Below, piece after piece: positions 1 through 8,079 of a stretch of DNA of 64,000 bases. The DNA comes from Salibacter halophilus (GTDB lineage Bacteria; Bacteroidota; Bacteroidia; Flavobacteriales_G; Salibacteraceae): the NCBI RefSeq assembly GCF_008806325.1, contig NZ_WACR01000001.1, positions 310,001 to 374,000 on the forward strand, read 5' to 3'. The notes beneath the pieces were generated by a model. It did no database searches. It saw only the letters and a list, made by a program, of their open reading frames with translations, and was not told the origin of the DNA. Position 1 is the first letter of the stretch; each line of letters opens with the position of its first letter. The translations under genes and the position numbers were made by a program.

Positions 1-162
1 AAACCACTCAATTACATCTTCTATTGCTTTGTCGCCTTTTCGTATGCGACCATCAGTTTGTTCAAAACTCCCGTTTGGAACGAGGTTGTTTTGCGCACTG
101 AGCGAAAGAGTAAAAAAAGTACCAACCGCAAGGGTTAAAACTGCTCGAATATTCCTTTTCAT
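1..162 (-). CDS. N-terminal fragment of a secreted protein (NLVPNGSFE type)
   Basis: Fifty-four codons are visible before the window edge, starting at an ATG at 162. The translation opens with a typical signal peptide (MKRNIRAV, a hydrophobic stretch, then SLSAQ as a likely cleavage site) followed by NNLVPNGSFEQ. The phrase NLVPNGSFE right after the signal peptide is frequent in Bacteroidota cell-surface proteins (carbohydrate-binding-like or OmpA-linked), but too little is present to assign a family. It lies 4 bases downstream of the hemE stop on the same strand, so it is probably cotranscribed with hemE. The remainder lies outside the window. Confidence 0.7.
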   Translation of the reverse strand, partial: MKRNIRAVLTLAVGTFFTLSLSAQNNLVPNGSFEQTDGRIRKGDKAIEDVIEWF

Positions 163-166
163 AATT

Positions 167-1201
167 TTAGAATTGATGTTTCTTAACTGTTTCAATAAAT
201 AATTTCACCTTTTCCGGATTTGTATCCGGGTAAACTCCGTGGCCTAAATTAGCAATATATCGCTGACTACCAAAGTCTTCAAGCATTTGCTGAGTTTCTT
301 TTACAAGAACCTCATCGGGTGCATAAAGCGTACAGGGATCTAAGTTACCCTGTAATGTACGCTCATTACCAACTAGTTGCCTGCCTTCTTTACGGTCCAT
401 ATTCCAATCTAAGCCTACTGTATTGCAATTTAATTTTGCAATTTCACTGATGGAGCGGTAAGCACCTTTTGAAAAAACGGTTTTGGGCACAGTGTCAATG
501 CTATCGCAAATTTCTTTGATGTATGGCAAAGCAAATTCCTCGTATTGTTTTTTGGGAAGTATGCCTGCCCAGCTATCAAAGACTTGTACCATATCAGCAC
601 CCGCTTCAATTTGTGCTTTAAGGTAAGTTATTGTGGTTTGTGTTATCTTATTAAGCACAGAGTGTGCCAAAGTTGGATTTTGATATAAAATCTTTCGTGC
701 GTTACTGAATGTTTTTGAGCCGCCACCTTCTACTATATATGAGAATATTGTCCACGGAGCTCCAGCAAATCCAATTAATGGAACACGACCATCGAGTTCT
801 TTTTTCGTGAGTGATATGGCATCGCTAACATATCTCAACTTGTCGTGTGGATCAGGGATAATGAGTGACTCGGCATCGCGCTCGGTTCTGACCGTTGTTT
901 CAAAAATAGGTCCTACTCCCTTTTTCATTTGATAGGTAACGCCCATCGCCTCGGGAACTACAAGTATATCAGAGAAGATGATAGCGGCATCAACTCCCAA
1001 AATATCGACCGGCTGCAAGGTAACTTCACAAGCTAGCTCAGGTGTTTCAACCAGTTCTTTAAACCCTGATAATGAATTGCGAACAGCTCTGTATTCGGGC
1101 AAAATCCTGCCTGCCTGGCGCATTAGCCAAACGGGCACTCTCTCAACTTTCTCGCCTCTTGCGGCTCTGAGTATTAAATCGTTTTTCAATTGTAATTTCA
1201 T
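167..1201 (-). CDS. hemE: Uroporphyrinogen decarboxylase
   Basis: Decarboxylates the four acetate side chains of uroporphyrinogen III to give coproporphyrinogen III in haem synthesis; cytoplasmic. The 344-residue length is normal for the family. The N-terminal signature is clear ([15 protein letters not shown] around residues 23-37), as is IGFAGAPWT near residue 145, and GHGVYPDT near the end. The ATG at 1201 is chosen because a TATATTTG promoter element sits only 10 bases upstream. A terminator separates it from aconitase, so it is probably a separate transcription unit. A copy of the dispersed GGTCAGANCC motif lies at 884-893, encoding Val-Arg-Thr. Confidence 0.97.
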   Translation of the reverse strand: MKLQLKNDLILRAARGEKVERVPVWLMRQAGRILPEYRAVRNSLSGFKELVETPELACEVTLQPVDILGVDAAIIFSDILVVPEAMGVTYQMKKGVGPIFETTVRTERDAESLIIPDPHDKLRYVSDAISLTKKELDGRVPLIGFAGAPWTIFSYIVEGGGSKTFSNARKILYQNPTLAHSVLNKITQTTITYLKAQIEAGADMVQVFDSWAGILPKKQYEEFALPYIKEICDSIDTVPKTVFSKGAYRSISEIAKLNCNTVGLDWNMDRKEGRQLVGNERTLQGNLDPCTLYAPDEVLVKETQQMLEDFGSQRYIANLGHGVYPDTNPEKVKLFIETVKKHQF

Positions 1202-1211
1202 TTGAGGTGTT

Positions 1212-1245
1212 CAAATATACAACTTGCTCACTTCTGTTAAGTCAA
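1212..1245 (-). promoter_or_regulatory. hemE promoter
   Basis: On the minus strand TATATTTG (1219-1212) fits the Bacteroidota -7 box TAnnTTTG, and a TTG at 1245-1243 lies 23 bases upstream, at the long end of the accepted spacing. The -7 box ends 10 bases before the hemE ATG, giving a very short leader. Confidence 0.55.
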
Positions 1246-1248
1246 TAA

Positions 1249-1276
1249 AAAACCCCGACAATTTTGCCGGGGTTTT
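1249..1276 (-). terminator. Terminator after aconitase gene
   Basis: AAAACCCCG (1249-1257) pairs with CGGGGTTTT (1268-1276) around a 10-base loop, giving a stem of nine pairs with an A tract on one side and a T tract on the other. It lies between the end of the aconitase gene and the hemE promoter on the same strand. Confidence 0.85.
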
Positions 1277-1296
1277 CTGTTAAGCTCTAGTGTGAA

Positions 1297-3564
1297 TTAG
1301 TTCGCATAGATCTTTTTGATGAGATTCAATGCAGAACCTTCTTTGAACCATTTAATTTGGTTCTCATTGTATGTGTGGTTCACTTTAATGGTATCAGTTG
1401 ATCCATCTTTGTGTTTGATCTCAACAGTAAGCTGCTTATCTGGAGCAAAATCTTTAAGATCAACAAAGTCGAATCTGTCGTCTTCCTGGATTTTGTCATA
1501 ATCAGCTTCATTGTCAAATGTCACAGCTAGTACACCTTGTTTTTTGAGGTTTGTTTCGTGAATACGAGCAAATGATTTTACGATCACTGCTCTCACACCG
1601 AGGTGACGTGGCTGCATTGCTGCGTGCTCACGAGATGATCCCTCTCCGTAGTTGTGATCTCCAACTACAACTGAAGGAATACCTTTAGCTTTGTATTCGC
1701 GCTGTACATCAGGAACTGCTCCGTACTCACCTGTGATTTGACTTTTGACTTTATCAGTCTCCTTATTGTAAGCATTTACAGCTCCTGTAAGTGTATTGTT
1801 TGAAATATTGTCGAGGTGACCTCTATATCTCAACCATGGACCAGCCATTGAAATGTGGTCAGTAGTACACTTACCATAAGCTTTGATAAGAAGAACAGCA
1901 TCAGTTAAGTTTTCACCGTCCCACGCGTCAAATGGTGTAAGAAGTTGTAAACGGTCAGATCCGTCTTTCACTTTTATATCAACACCGCTTCCGTCTTTAG
2001 CCGGCTTTTGGTAACCTGAATCTTCAACAGCAAATCCATCAGATGGAAGCTGAATACCTTGTGGTTCATCGAGTTTTACTTCTTCGCCATCTTCATTGGT
2101 AAGCGAATCTGTCAATGGGTTAAACGCCAAGTCACCTGCAATAGCCATAGCTGTAACGAGCTCTGGAGATGCTACAAATGCGTGAGTATTTGGGTTTCCA
2201 TCATTACGCTTAGCAAAGTTTCTGTTGAATGAAGTAATGATCGAGTTTTTCTTTTCAGGATCATCAGTGTGACGAGCCCACTGACCGATACATGGCCCGC
2301 ATGCATTCGCCAGAACTACTCCGCCCATTTTATCGAACTTTTGGAGAATTCCGTCACGTTCTGCTGTGAATCGAACCTGTTCAGATCCAGGAGTAATTGT
2401 AAACTCAGATTTAGCCTTAAGATTTTTGCTAACCGCCTGATCAGCAATTGAAGCTGAACGAGTAAGATCCTCGTAAGATGAGTTTGTACATGACCCTATA
2501 AGTCCAACTTCAAGCTTTTGTGGCCAACCTTCTTCTTTTACTTTCTTGGCAAATTCAGAAATTGGTGTTGCTAGATCTGGAGTGAAAGGACCATTAATGT
2601 GTGGCTCAAGTTCACTGAGGTTAATTTCAATTACCTGGTCAAAGTATTTTTCAGGATTATCGTAAACATTGTCATCAGCGCGAAGGTGTTCTCTAACACT
2701 TTCAGCGAGTTCAGCTACATCTTCTCTATCGGTATTCTTGAGATAAGTAGCCATTGATGTATCGTAATTGAAAAGCGATGTTGTGGCTCCAATCTCAGCA
2801 CCCATGTTACAGATTGTACCTTTACCAGTACAAGACATAGATTCAGCACCAGGTCCAAAGTATTCTACAATGTGGCCTGTACCACCTTTTACAGTAAGGA
2901 TACCAGCAACTTTGAGGATGACATCTTTAGCTGATGTCCATCCGCTCATTTCACCGGTAAGCTTAACACCAATAAGTTTAGGGAACTTGAGCTCCCATGG
3001 CATTCCGGCCATCACATCAACTGCATCAGCACCACCAACACCAACTGCGAGACTACCGAGTCCGCCTGCGTTAGGAGTGTGAGAATCGGTTCCGATCATC
3101 ATACATCCAGGGAAAGCATAGTTTTCGAGAACTACCTGGTGAATAATACCCGCACCCGGCTTCCAAAAACCGATACCGTATTTGTTAGATACAGATTCGA
3201 GAAAGTTGTATACTTCGTTGTTCTTATTGATCGCTTCCTGTAAATCTTTATCAGCTCCAACTCTTGCCTGGATCAGGTGATCACAGTGTACAGTTGAAGG
3301 AACTGCTGTTTTATCTCTTCCCGATTGCATGAATTGCAAAAGAGCCATTTGAGCAGTAGCATCTTGCATCGCTACACGATCTGGTCTAAAGTCAACGTAA
3401 TCTTTTCCTCGCTTGTACTCTTTTGTTGGGTCACCTTCATCGAGATGAGAATATAGGATTTTCTCTGCCAGCGTTAGTGGGCGTCCCACTATTTCGCGGG
3501 CTTTCTCAATCCTACCAGGCATATTTTTATATGCTTCTTTAATAAGATCTAAATCAAAAGCCAT
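1297..3564 (-). CDS. acn: Aconitate hydratase
   Basis: Interconverts citrate and isocitrate via cis-aconitate in the TCA cycle, using a [4Fe-4S] cluster. The 755-residue protein resembles the mitochondrial-type aconitase common in Bacteroidota. The three cluster cysteines are visible: GSCTNSS near residue 358 and ACGPCIG near 423-426. The C-terminal swivel domain carries [15 protein letters not shown] near 640, including the substrate-binding Ser-Arg. Start ATG at 3564. A motif copy at 1953-1962 encodes Gly-Ser-Asp-Arg between the catalytic and swivel domains. Citrate synthase lies 50 kb away in the same window, so the TCA genes are not clustered. Confidence 0.96.
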   Translation of the reverse strand: MAFDLDLIKEAYKNMPGRIEKAREIVGRPLTLAEKILYSHLDEGDPTKEYKRGKDYVDFRPDRVAMQDATAQMALLQFMQSGRDKTAVPSTVHCDHLIQARVGADKDLQEAINKNNEVYNFLESVSNKYGIGFWKPGAGIIHQVVLENYAFPGCMMIGTDSHTPNAGGLGSLAVGVGGADAVDVMAGMPWELKFPKLIGVKLTGEMSGWTSAKDVILKVAGILTVKGGTGHIVEYFGPGAESMSCTGKGTICNMGAEIGATTSLFNYDTSMATYLKNTDREDVAELAESVREHLRADDNVYDNPEKYFDQVIEINLSELEPHINGPFTPDLATPISEFAKKVKEEGWPQKLEVGLIGSCTNSSYEDLTRSASIADQAVSKNLKAKSEFTITPGSEQVRFTAERDGILQKFDKMGGVVLANACGPCIGQWARHTDDPEKKNSIITSFNRNFAKRNDGNPNTHAFVASPELVTAMAIAGDLAFNPLTDSLTNEDGEEVKLDEPQGIQLPSDGFAVEDSGYQKPAKDGSGVDIKVKDGSDRLQLLTPFDAWDGENLTDAVLLIKAYGKCTTDHISMAGPWLRYRGHLDNISNNTLTGAVNAYNKETDKVKSQITGEYGAVPDVQREYKAKGIPSVVVGDHNYGEGSSREHAAMQPRHLGVRAVIVKSFARIHETNLKKQGVLAVTFDNEADYDKIQEDDRFDFVDLKDFAPDKQLTVEIKHKDGSTDTIKVNHTYNENQIKWFKEGSALNLIKKIYAN

Positions 3565-3752
3565 AGATAATGTTATTGTTTAGTTGTTCAATTTTAGACA
3601 ATTGCGAAAATAGTAATTTGTTGGGAGCTTTAAAAGCCGCGACAGCACTTTGATCACAACATTTTTTATTGGCCGCAAATCGATCATTAGCTCCGATTAT
3701 CATAATTATTTTTCGTCCTTATAAAATTAAGCATTCTGCTCATATATTAACT

Positions 3753-3760
3753 TACTTTTG
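3753..3760 (+). promoter_or_regulatory. -7 box (TACTTTTG) of the permease gene
   Basis: TACTTTTG matches TAnnTTTG and ends 6 bases before the ATG at 3767. It overlaps an in-frame TTG at 3758, which argues against that codon as the start. I see no clear -33 element. The rest of the 3565-3752 spacer between the divergent genes shows nothing I can identify. Confidence 0.45.
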
Positions 3761-3766
3761 AAAGTG

Positions 3767-5002
3767 ATGTCAAGTTTCATAAAACAGAACACAATTATCA
3801 GCCTTAAGGCGATAAAAGGTCAAAAGCTGCGTTCTTCACTTACCGTTTTGATCATCGCATTTGGTATTATGGCACTGGTTGGGATTTTGACAGCCACGGA
3901 TGCTCTCAAAGCTTCAATCAGTGATCAGTTTTCCTCTATGGGTGCTAACTCCTTCACGATTGAACAACTACCGAATACCAGAATAAGAAGGGGCGGTGAA
4001 AGAATTGAGGGCTCAAGACCAATCTCGATTAAGGAGGCTAGTCAATTTATTTCTCGTTTTGATCATCCTTCTATTTTATCTGTCAGTTTCAGAGCCAATT
4101 CCAGTGCAATTGCCAAAAGAAAAGACTACGAGACGAACCCTAACATTCAGGTCACCGGTTCTGACGAGAATTATCTCTCAGTAAAAGGTTATGACCTTGA
4201 GTACGGAAGAAACTTTACCCATACTGAAGTTGAACAGGGCCGTCATGTTTGCATAATTGGATCTGAAATTAAAGAGAAATTATTTCCAAACTCTCAGGCT
4301 ACAGGAAATGAAATAAAGATTGAAAACGTAAAATACGAGGTGGTTGGGGTTCTGAAAGAAAAAGGAAGCTCGATGGGTTTTAGTGGAGACAGAAATATTT
4401 TCATTCCGCTCAAAACTGCCAGAATGTATTTTGCGAGTGGATACACATCTTTTGATATTCATGTAATGTCTTCGTCTCCTGTTGAAATGGAGGTAGCTGT
4501 GCAAGAGGCAATGGGAACAATGCGTATCATCAGAAAAGACGACCTCAAAAGTCCTGAGAGTTTTAGAATTAGACGAAGCGACAGCTTATCTCAACGGCTT
4601 ATTGAAAACATTCAGGTTGTGACAATTGTAGCCTCAATTATCGGAATCATCACGCTTTTTGGAGCTGCGATTGGATTGATGAATATTATGCTGGTTAGTG
4701 TTACTGAGAGAACGAGAGAAATTGGAGTAAGGAAGGCACTTGGCGCAAAAGCTTCTATTATTCTTCAACAATTCCTTATTGAAGCATTGACCATTTGCTT
4801 ACTCGGTGGGTTTGTTGGTATTCTTTTTGGTGTTGGGGCCGGAAATGCTGTTACTGTTTTAACGGAAGCTCCTTTTGTTATTCCGTGGACATGGATTTCA
4901 CTCGGAATTATACTTTGCCTTTTCACAGGTGTGATAGCCGGGTTTTATCCTGCAAAGAAAGCCTCTTCACTCGATCCTATTGATGCGCTGAGATACGAAT
5001 AA
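3767..5002 (+). CDS. ABC transporter permease, MacB/FtsX family
   Basis: A 411-residue inner-membrane permease. One transmembrane segment lies at about residues 20-42, followed by a periplasmic MacB-type domain (about 45-270) and the FtsX domain with three C-terminal transmembrane segments. The coupling-helix signature TREIGVRKALGAK lies between the first two of these. The family exports peptides, macrolides or lipoproteins together with an ATPase and a membrane-fusion partner, neither of which is nearby, so the substrate cannot be told. The ATG at 3767 is preferred over TTG 3758, which lies inside the -7 box. It converges on the rpsF operon across a shared terminator. Confidence 0.9.
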   Translation: MSSFIKQNTIISLKAIKGQKLRSSLTVLIIAFGIMALVGILTATDALKASISDQFSSMGANSFTIEQLPNTRIRRGGERIEGSRPISIKEASQFISRFDHPSILSVSFRANSSAIAKRKDYETNPNIQVTGSDENYLSVKGYDLEYGRNFTHTEVEQGRHVCIIGSEIKEKLFPNSQATGNEIKIENVKYEVVGVLKEKGSSMGFSGDRNIFIPLKTARMYFASGYTSFDIHVMSSSPVEMEVAVQEAMGTMRIIRKDDLKSPESFRIRRSDSLSQRLIENIQVVTIVASIIGIITLFGAAIGLMNIMLVSVTERTREIGVRKALGAKASIILQQFLIEALTICLLGGFVGILFGVGAGNAVTVLTEAPFVIPWTWISLGIILCLFTGVIAGFYPAKKASSLDPIDALRYE

Positions 5003-5003
5003 A

Positions 5004-5035
5004 AAAACCCGAACTCTAAATAGAATTCGGGTTTT
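5004..5035. terminator. Bidirectional terminator, permease / rplI
   Basis: AAAACCCGAA (5004-5013) pairs with TTCGGGTTTT (5026-5035), ten pairs with a 12-base loop. It sits between two convergent genes and has A and T tracts for both directions. Confidence 0.88.
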
Positions 5036-5057
5036 AAATATTGATTTTCGTTATTGA

Positions 5058-5504
5058 TTACTCACCAACAACTTCAAACTTCACAGTTTCAACCACATCT
5101 TTGTGGAACTTGATAGTAGCTTCGTATTCACCAACAGATTTAATTGGCTCCTGATTGATCGAGATGTTTTTACGATCGATATCTACACCTAATTTCTTGA
5201 TGGCTTCAGCAACCTGGATAGTGTTCACAGAACCAAATATCTTGCCCTGATCTCCAACTTTAGCTCCAATTTTCAATGACATATCATTGAGTTTGGCTGC
5301 GTTACTCTTAGCTTCTTCAATAATTTTCTCTTCCTTGTGAGCTCTTTGACGTTGATTTTCTTCAAGCATTTTCTTTGCTGAAGCTGTCGCCAAAATTGCC
5401 TTTCCTTGTGGAATAAGGTAGTTTCTTCCGTACCCTGGTTTTACAGTTACTAATTCACCTGCATCACCGAGGTTTTCTACGTTTTCTTTAAGTATAATGT
5501 CCAT
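5058..5504 (-). CDS. rplI: 50S ribosomal protein bL9
   Basis: A 148-residue L9, the usual length. The N-terminal rRNA-binding domain begins MDIILKENVENLGDAG and carries the GYGRNYLIP signature at about residues 24-32; a long connecting helix and a C-terminal domain follow. It is the last gene of the rpsF-rpsR-rplI operon. Unusually for this phylum it is preceded by a perfect Shine-Dalgarno sequence that overlaps the rpsR stop codon (see the separate entry). Confidence 0.97.
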   Translation of the reverse strand: MDIILKENVENLGDAGELVTVKPGYGRNYLIPQGKAILATASAKKMLEENQRQRAHKEEKIIEEAKSNAAKLNDMSLKIGAKVGDQGKIFGSVNTIQVAEAIKKLGVDIDRKNISINQEPIKSVGEYEATIKFHKDVVETVKFEVVGE

Positions 5505-5512
5505 TTGATTAC

Positions 5513-5518
5513 CCTCCT
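5513..5518 (-). promoter_or_regulatory. Strong Shine-Dalgarno before rplI
   Basis: On the minus strand the rpsR stop TAA runs directly into AGGAGGG, and AGGAGG is followed by 8 bases before the rplI ATG. Bacteroidota ribosomes normally ignore such sites because bS21, bS18 and bS6 shield the 16S 3' end (established for Flavobacterium). I saw no comparably complete site before the other ribosomal genes here. Confidence 0.7.
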
Positions 5519-5781
5519 TATTTTAACATATCACCAACATACGGTAAAATAGCCAGGTGGCGTGCTCTTTTCACAGATGTAGCCACTTTCTTCTGGAACT
5601 TTGTAGAAGTTCCTGTAACCCTGCGAGGAAGAATTTTACCTTGTTCATTAACAAATTTCAAAAGGAACTTGTAATCCTTGTAATCAACGTATTTGATACC
5701 AGCTTTCTTAAAGCGGCAGTACTTTTCTTTTTTTACTTCAATGTTGATTGGTTGAAGATATCTGATTTCTGATTCAGCCAT
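5518..5781 (-). CDS. rpsR: 30S ribosomal protein bS18
   Basis: An 87-residue S18, slightly longer than the E. coli protein through an N-terminal extension. The core is recognisable from [20 protein letters not shown] to the C-terminal [19 protein letters not shown]. It lies 23 bases after rpsF and 13 before rplI. In Flavobacterium ribosomes bS18 and bS6 help bS21 hide the anti-Shine-Dalgarno sequence, which makes the SD directly behind this gene noteworthy. Confidence 0.97.
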   Translation of the reverse strand: MAESEIRYLQPINIEVKKEKYCRFKKAGIKYVDYKDYKFLLKFVNEQGKILPRRVTGTSTKFQKKVATSVKRARHLAILPYVGDMLK

Positions 5782-5804
5782 AATTATAATGCTTTAAAGG
5801 ATTC

Positions 5805-6149
5805 TTAATTTGATGCTTCAGCGGCTTTGTTACGCTGCTTTTCAGCAAACTCAATGTGATTCTTGTTCATCTTAACAGTCAAGAAGCGCAACATGCGCTC
5901 ATCACGTTTCAGTTCAAGCTCAAACTTTGAAATAAAGTCACCATCTGCTTCGAATTCAAAAAGCTGGTAAAAACCGGTAGACTTATTCTGGATAGGATAA
6001 GCGAGCTTTTTAAGCCCCCAGCTTTCTTGATGCTTCACTGTAGCACCGTTTTTCTTTAAGAAGTCCTTTACATTGGTAACTGCTTCCTTTACCTGATCAT
6101 CAGATAAAACGGGAGTTAAAATGAAAACAGTTTCGTACCTTGTACTCAT
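5805..6149 (-). CDS. rpsF: 30S ribosomal protein bS6
   Basis: A 114-residue S6 starting MSTRYETVFILTP. An upstream in-frame start at 6206 would add 19 residues not found in S6 and would place the start before the promoter, so the ATG at 6149 is used. It binds bS18 on the platform of the small subunit. First gene of the rpsF-rpsR-rplI operon. Confidence 0.96.
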   Translation of the reverse strand: MSTRYETVFILTPVLSDDQVKEAVTNVKDFLKKNGATVKHQESWGLKKLAYPIQNKSTGFYQLFEFEADGDFISKFELELKRDERMLRFLTVKMNKNHIEFAEKQRNKAAEASN

Positions 6150-6183
6150 AACTATTGTTTTAATTAAAATAAAAATTGGCCTG

Positions 6184-6213
6184 CAAAAATACAGAAACCC
6201 TGACATTTACAAA
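6184..6213 (-). promoter_or_regulatory. rpsF operon promoter
   Basis: On the minus strand TTTG (6213-6210), 18 bases, then TATTTTTG (6191-6184): a near-ideal Bacteroidota sigma-70-type promoter. The leader would be about 30 bases, too short for the large S6:S18-binding leader seen in some phyla. Confidence 0.8.
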
Positions 6214-6230
6214 ACTGTATCCCATTGATT

Positions 6231-6248
6231 TTTTGGTCAGAACCAAAA
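6231..6248 (+). repeat. GGTCAGAACC motif as a perfect hairpin (intergenic copy)
   Basis: TTTTGGT, CAGA, ACCAAAA: a seven-pair inverted repeat whose centre is the dispersed motif (6235-6244). It is the only one of the 31 copies outside a gene, lying between the divergent rpsF and dnaX, about 20 bases upstream of the rpsF -33 element. Confidence 0.8.
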
Positions 6249-6308
6249 TTAGCTAAGTTTCAGTCAAAACTTCGAGCCCAAATTAATTCTCACATCGCAT
6301 CAAAGGGC

Positions 6309-6316
6309 TATATTTG
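6309..6316 (+). promoter_or_regulatory. -7 box (TATATTTG) of dnaX
   Basis: A perfect TAnnTTTG element ends 8 bases before the dnaX ATG, implying a leader of only a few bases. No convincing -33 element is seen. Confidence 0.5.
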
Positions 6317-6324
6317 TACCACTC

Positions 6325-7419
6325 ATGGATAACTTCATAGTATCAGCACGAAAATATCGCCCAACCGACTGGGATTCGGTTGTTGGACAGGGTTCTATCA
6401 CAGACACTCTGCAGAATGCCATCGATAAAAACCATTTGGCACAGGCTTTCTTATTTTGCGGTCCAAGAGGTGTTGGTAAAACGACAACAGCCCGTATTTT
6501 GGCTAAAGCCGTAAACAAAGAAGCACTATCAAAAGATGGTGATGGTGTTGATGAAAATGAAGATTTTGCCTTTAATATTTTTGAGCTCGATGCAGCCTCA
6601 AACAACGCGGTTGACGATATTAGAAACCTGATCGATCAGGTTCGCATCCCCCCGCAAGTGGGAAGTTACAAAGTGTACATCATTGACGAGGTGCACATGT
6701 TGTCAACAGCCGCTTTCAATGCTTTCCTCAAAACACTTGAAGAACCCCCGGCACACGCTATCTTTATTTTAGCGACAACCGAGAAGCATAAAATAATACC
6801 TACTATATTATCGAGATGTCAGGTTTTTGATTTTCACCGTATTCAAATTAAGGATATGGTTGAGCACTTGAAAGATGTTGCTCAAAAAGAAAACGTGACT
6901 GCGGATGAAGATGCTCTCCACCTCATCGCTGAAAAGGCTGATGGCGGAATGCGAGATGCCTTATCCATTTTTGACCAAATGGTAAGTTATTCAGGTAATG
7001 AAATCTCATATCAGGATGTTATTCAGAACCTGAATATCCTCGATTACGATTACTATTTTAAAACTACAGACCTCATCCTCGATGGAAATGTTCAGGGACT
7101 GTTGAATTTATTTAATGAGGTTCTGGATAACGGGTTTGACGGACACATTTTCATCAATGGCTTGTCTGCTCATTTCCGTAATTTACTTGTTTCAAGTAGT
7201 GACGAAACTGTAAAACTTCTCGAAGCGGGTGACAGTATAAAGCAACGCTACCTCGATCAAGCGAAATCCTGTGATCAGGATTTTTTAATGGCTGCTATTA
7301 AACTATGTACCGAATGTGACTTCAGGTATAAATCCAGTAAAAATCAGCGATTACTGGTCGAGTTAACACTCATGCAGCTTGCTTCAATTCAAAAGCATCC
7401 CGAAAAAAAAAATTACTAG
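6325..7419 (+). CDS. dnaX: DNA polymerase III subunit DnaX, short (gamma-like) form
   Basis: AAA+ clamp-loader subunit that loads the sliding clamp. Visible features: Walker A GPRGVGKTT near residue 46, Walker B IIDEVHML, the SRC sensor region (ILSRCQVFDFHRI) and a collar domain to about residue 355. The four-cysteine zinc module normally found after Walker A is absent (residues about 62-75 have no cysteine), as I recall for flavobacterial DnaX. The zero frame ends KKNY-stop at 364 residues, immediately after a run of ten A (7403-7412). The -1 frame continues openly into the 7470-8078 reading frame, so this is probably the gamma form and frameshifting gives the long form. Confidence 0.9.
   Translation: MDNFIVSARKYRPTDWDSVVGQGSITDTLQNAIDKNHLAQAFLFCGPRGVGKTTTARILAKAVNKEALSKDGDGVDENEDFAFNIFELDAASNNAVDDIRNLIDQVRIPPQVGSYKVYIIDEVHMLSTAAFNAFLKTLEEPPAHAIFILATTEKHKIIPTILSRCQVFDFHRIQIKDMVEHLKDVAQKENVTADEDALHLIAEKADGGMRDALSIFDQMVSYSGNEISYQDVIQNLNILDYDYYFKTTDLILDGNVQGLLNLFNEVLDNGFDGHIFINGLSAHFRNLLVSSSDETVKLLEAGDSIKQRYLDQAKSCDQDFLMAAIKLCTECDFRYKSSKNQRLLVELTLMQLASIQKHPEKKNY
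7403..7412 (+). promoter_or_regulatory. A10 slippery run in dnaX
   Basis: Ten consecutive A, read in the zero frame as GAA AAA AAA AAT. It contains the -1 slippery heptamer A AAA AAA (7404-7410) and is long enough for transcriptional slippage, as reported for Thermus dnaX. The zero frame stops 5 bases later while the -1 frame stays open to 8078. A homopolymer sequencing error is the alternative. Confidence 0.65.
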
Positions 7420-7469
7420 ACCCTGAGTTATCACTTCTCGACTTCCCTATTTTAGCTAATAGCGACCGT

Positions 7470-8078
7470 GTGTCAGGTAAAGCCAATCCCCAAAATCAGT
7501 CTCAAGGTGAGAAAATAAGGCGGGAAGTTCGCAACAATGCTCAAAAAGGATCTGACCAAAACAGTCCTAAAAGGGTAGTTAGACCTTTGCAAGATAAGTT
7601 CAGGAGCAAAAGTGTTATCAGAATTAAAAAGCAAGAGTCTGAGAATTCTTCAAACTCTAACGATAATAAGGATGAATCTGTAGTATCGGGTGAAACGAGA
7701 AACTTCACTAAAGAAGAGTTTGATGCAGCGTGGGAAGAAACTACAGTTGAATTCCTGAATGATGGGAAAAAGTCGCTTGCCAGCATGTTGAAGCGCAGAG
7801 ACCCAGAAGTGGATATTGATAATGCTACTGTCCATATTAAACTCGATCATAAAGCTGCAAAACTGGAATTTGATGGTTATCGATCAGATTTACTGGGAAA
7901 GCTCAAGAGCAAGCTACGCAACGATAATATTCAATTATCATTTGACATCTTGAAACAAAAAGATGATGCTGATAAAGGGAAATTATTCACTAACTCAGAC
8001 AAGTTCAACAAATTGGCTGATAAAAATCCGGCATTAAAAACACTGAGAAAGAAACTTGGGTTAGATTACGATTTTTAA
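7470..8078 (+). CDS. dnaX: DnaX C-terminal (tau-specific) region in the -1 frame
   Basis: This frame is open from the A10 run at 7403 (first -1-frame residues LLDPELSLLDFPIL) to the stop at 8078; a GTG at 7470 could start it independently, but I consider that less likely. A disordered Lys/Ser/Asn-rich linker runs to about residue 65, and includes Gly-Ser-Asp-Gln encoded by a motif copy at 7548-7557. A compact C-terminal domain follows (SLASMLKRRDPEV to KKLGLDYDF) that resembles the C-terminal domain of Bacteroidota DnaX. Joined to 6325-7419 it would give a protein of roughly 580 residues, a normal tau-type length. Confidence 0.8.
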   Translation: MSGKANPQNQSQGEKIRREVRNNAQKGSDQNSPKRVVRPLQDKFRSKSVIRIKKQESENSSNSNDNKDESVVSGETRNFTKEEFDAAWEETTVEFLNDGKKSLASMLKRRDPEVDIDNATVHIKLDHKAAKLEFDGYRSDLLGKLKSKLRNDNIQLSFDILKQKDDADKGKLFTNSDKFNKLADKNPALKTLRKKLGLDYDF

Positions 8079-8079
8079 T

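Noticed and set aside
2768-3082. Open frame of 104 codons on the plus strand opposite aconitase
   Set aside because: It is the antisense shadow of a strongly conserved gene, has no promoter and its translation resembles nothing.
5501-5518. Chance occurrence of the rplI Shine-Dalgarno
   Set aside because: Not fully excluded, but a six-base perfect match with ideal spacing in an SD-poor sequence made me keep it as a finding.
6150-6324. S6:S18-binding leader upstream of rpsF
   Set aside because: The promoter at 6184-6213 leaves only about 30 bases of leader, too short for that RNA structure.
7470-8078. Independent gene starting at GTG 7470
   Set aside because: The -1 frame is open right back to the A10 run and the product matches the C-terminal part of DnaX, so a frameshift extension is more likely than a separate gene.
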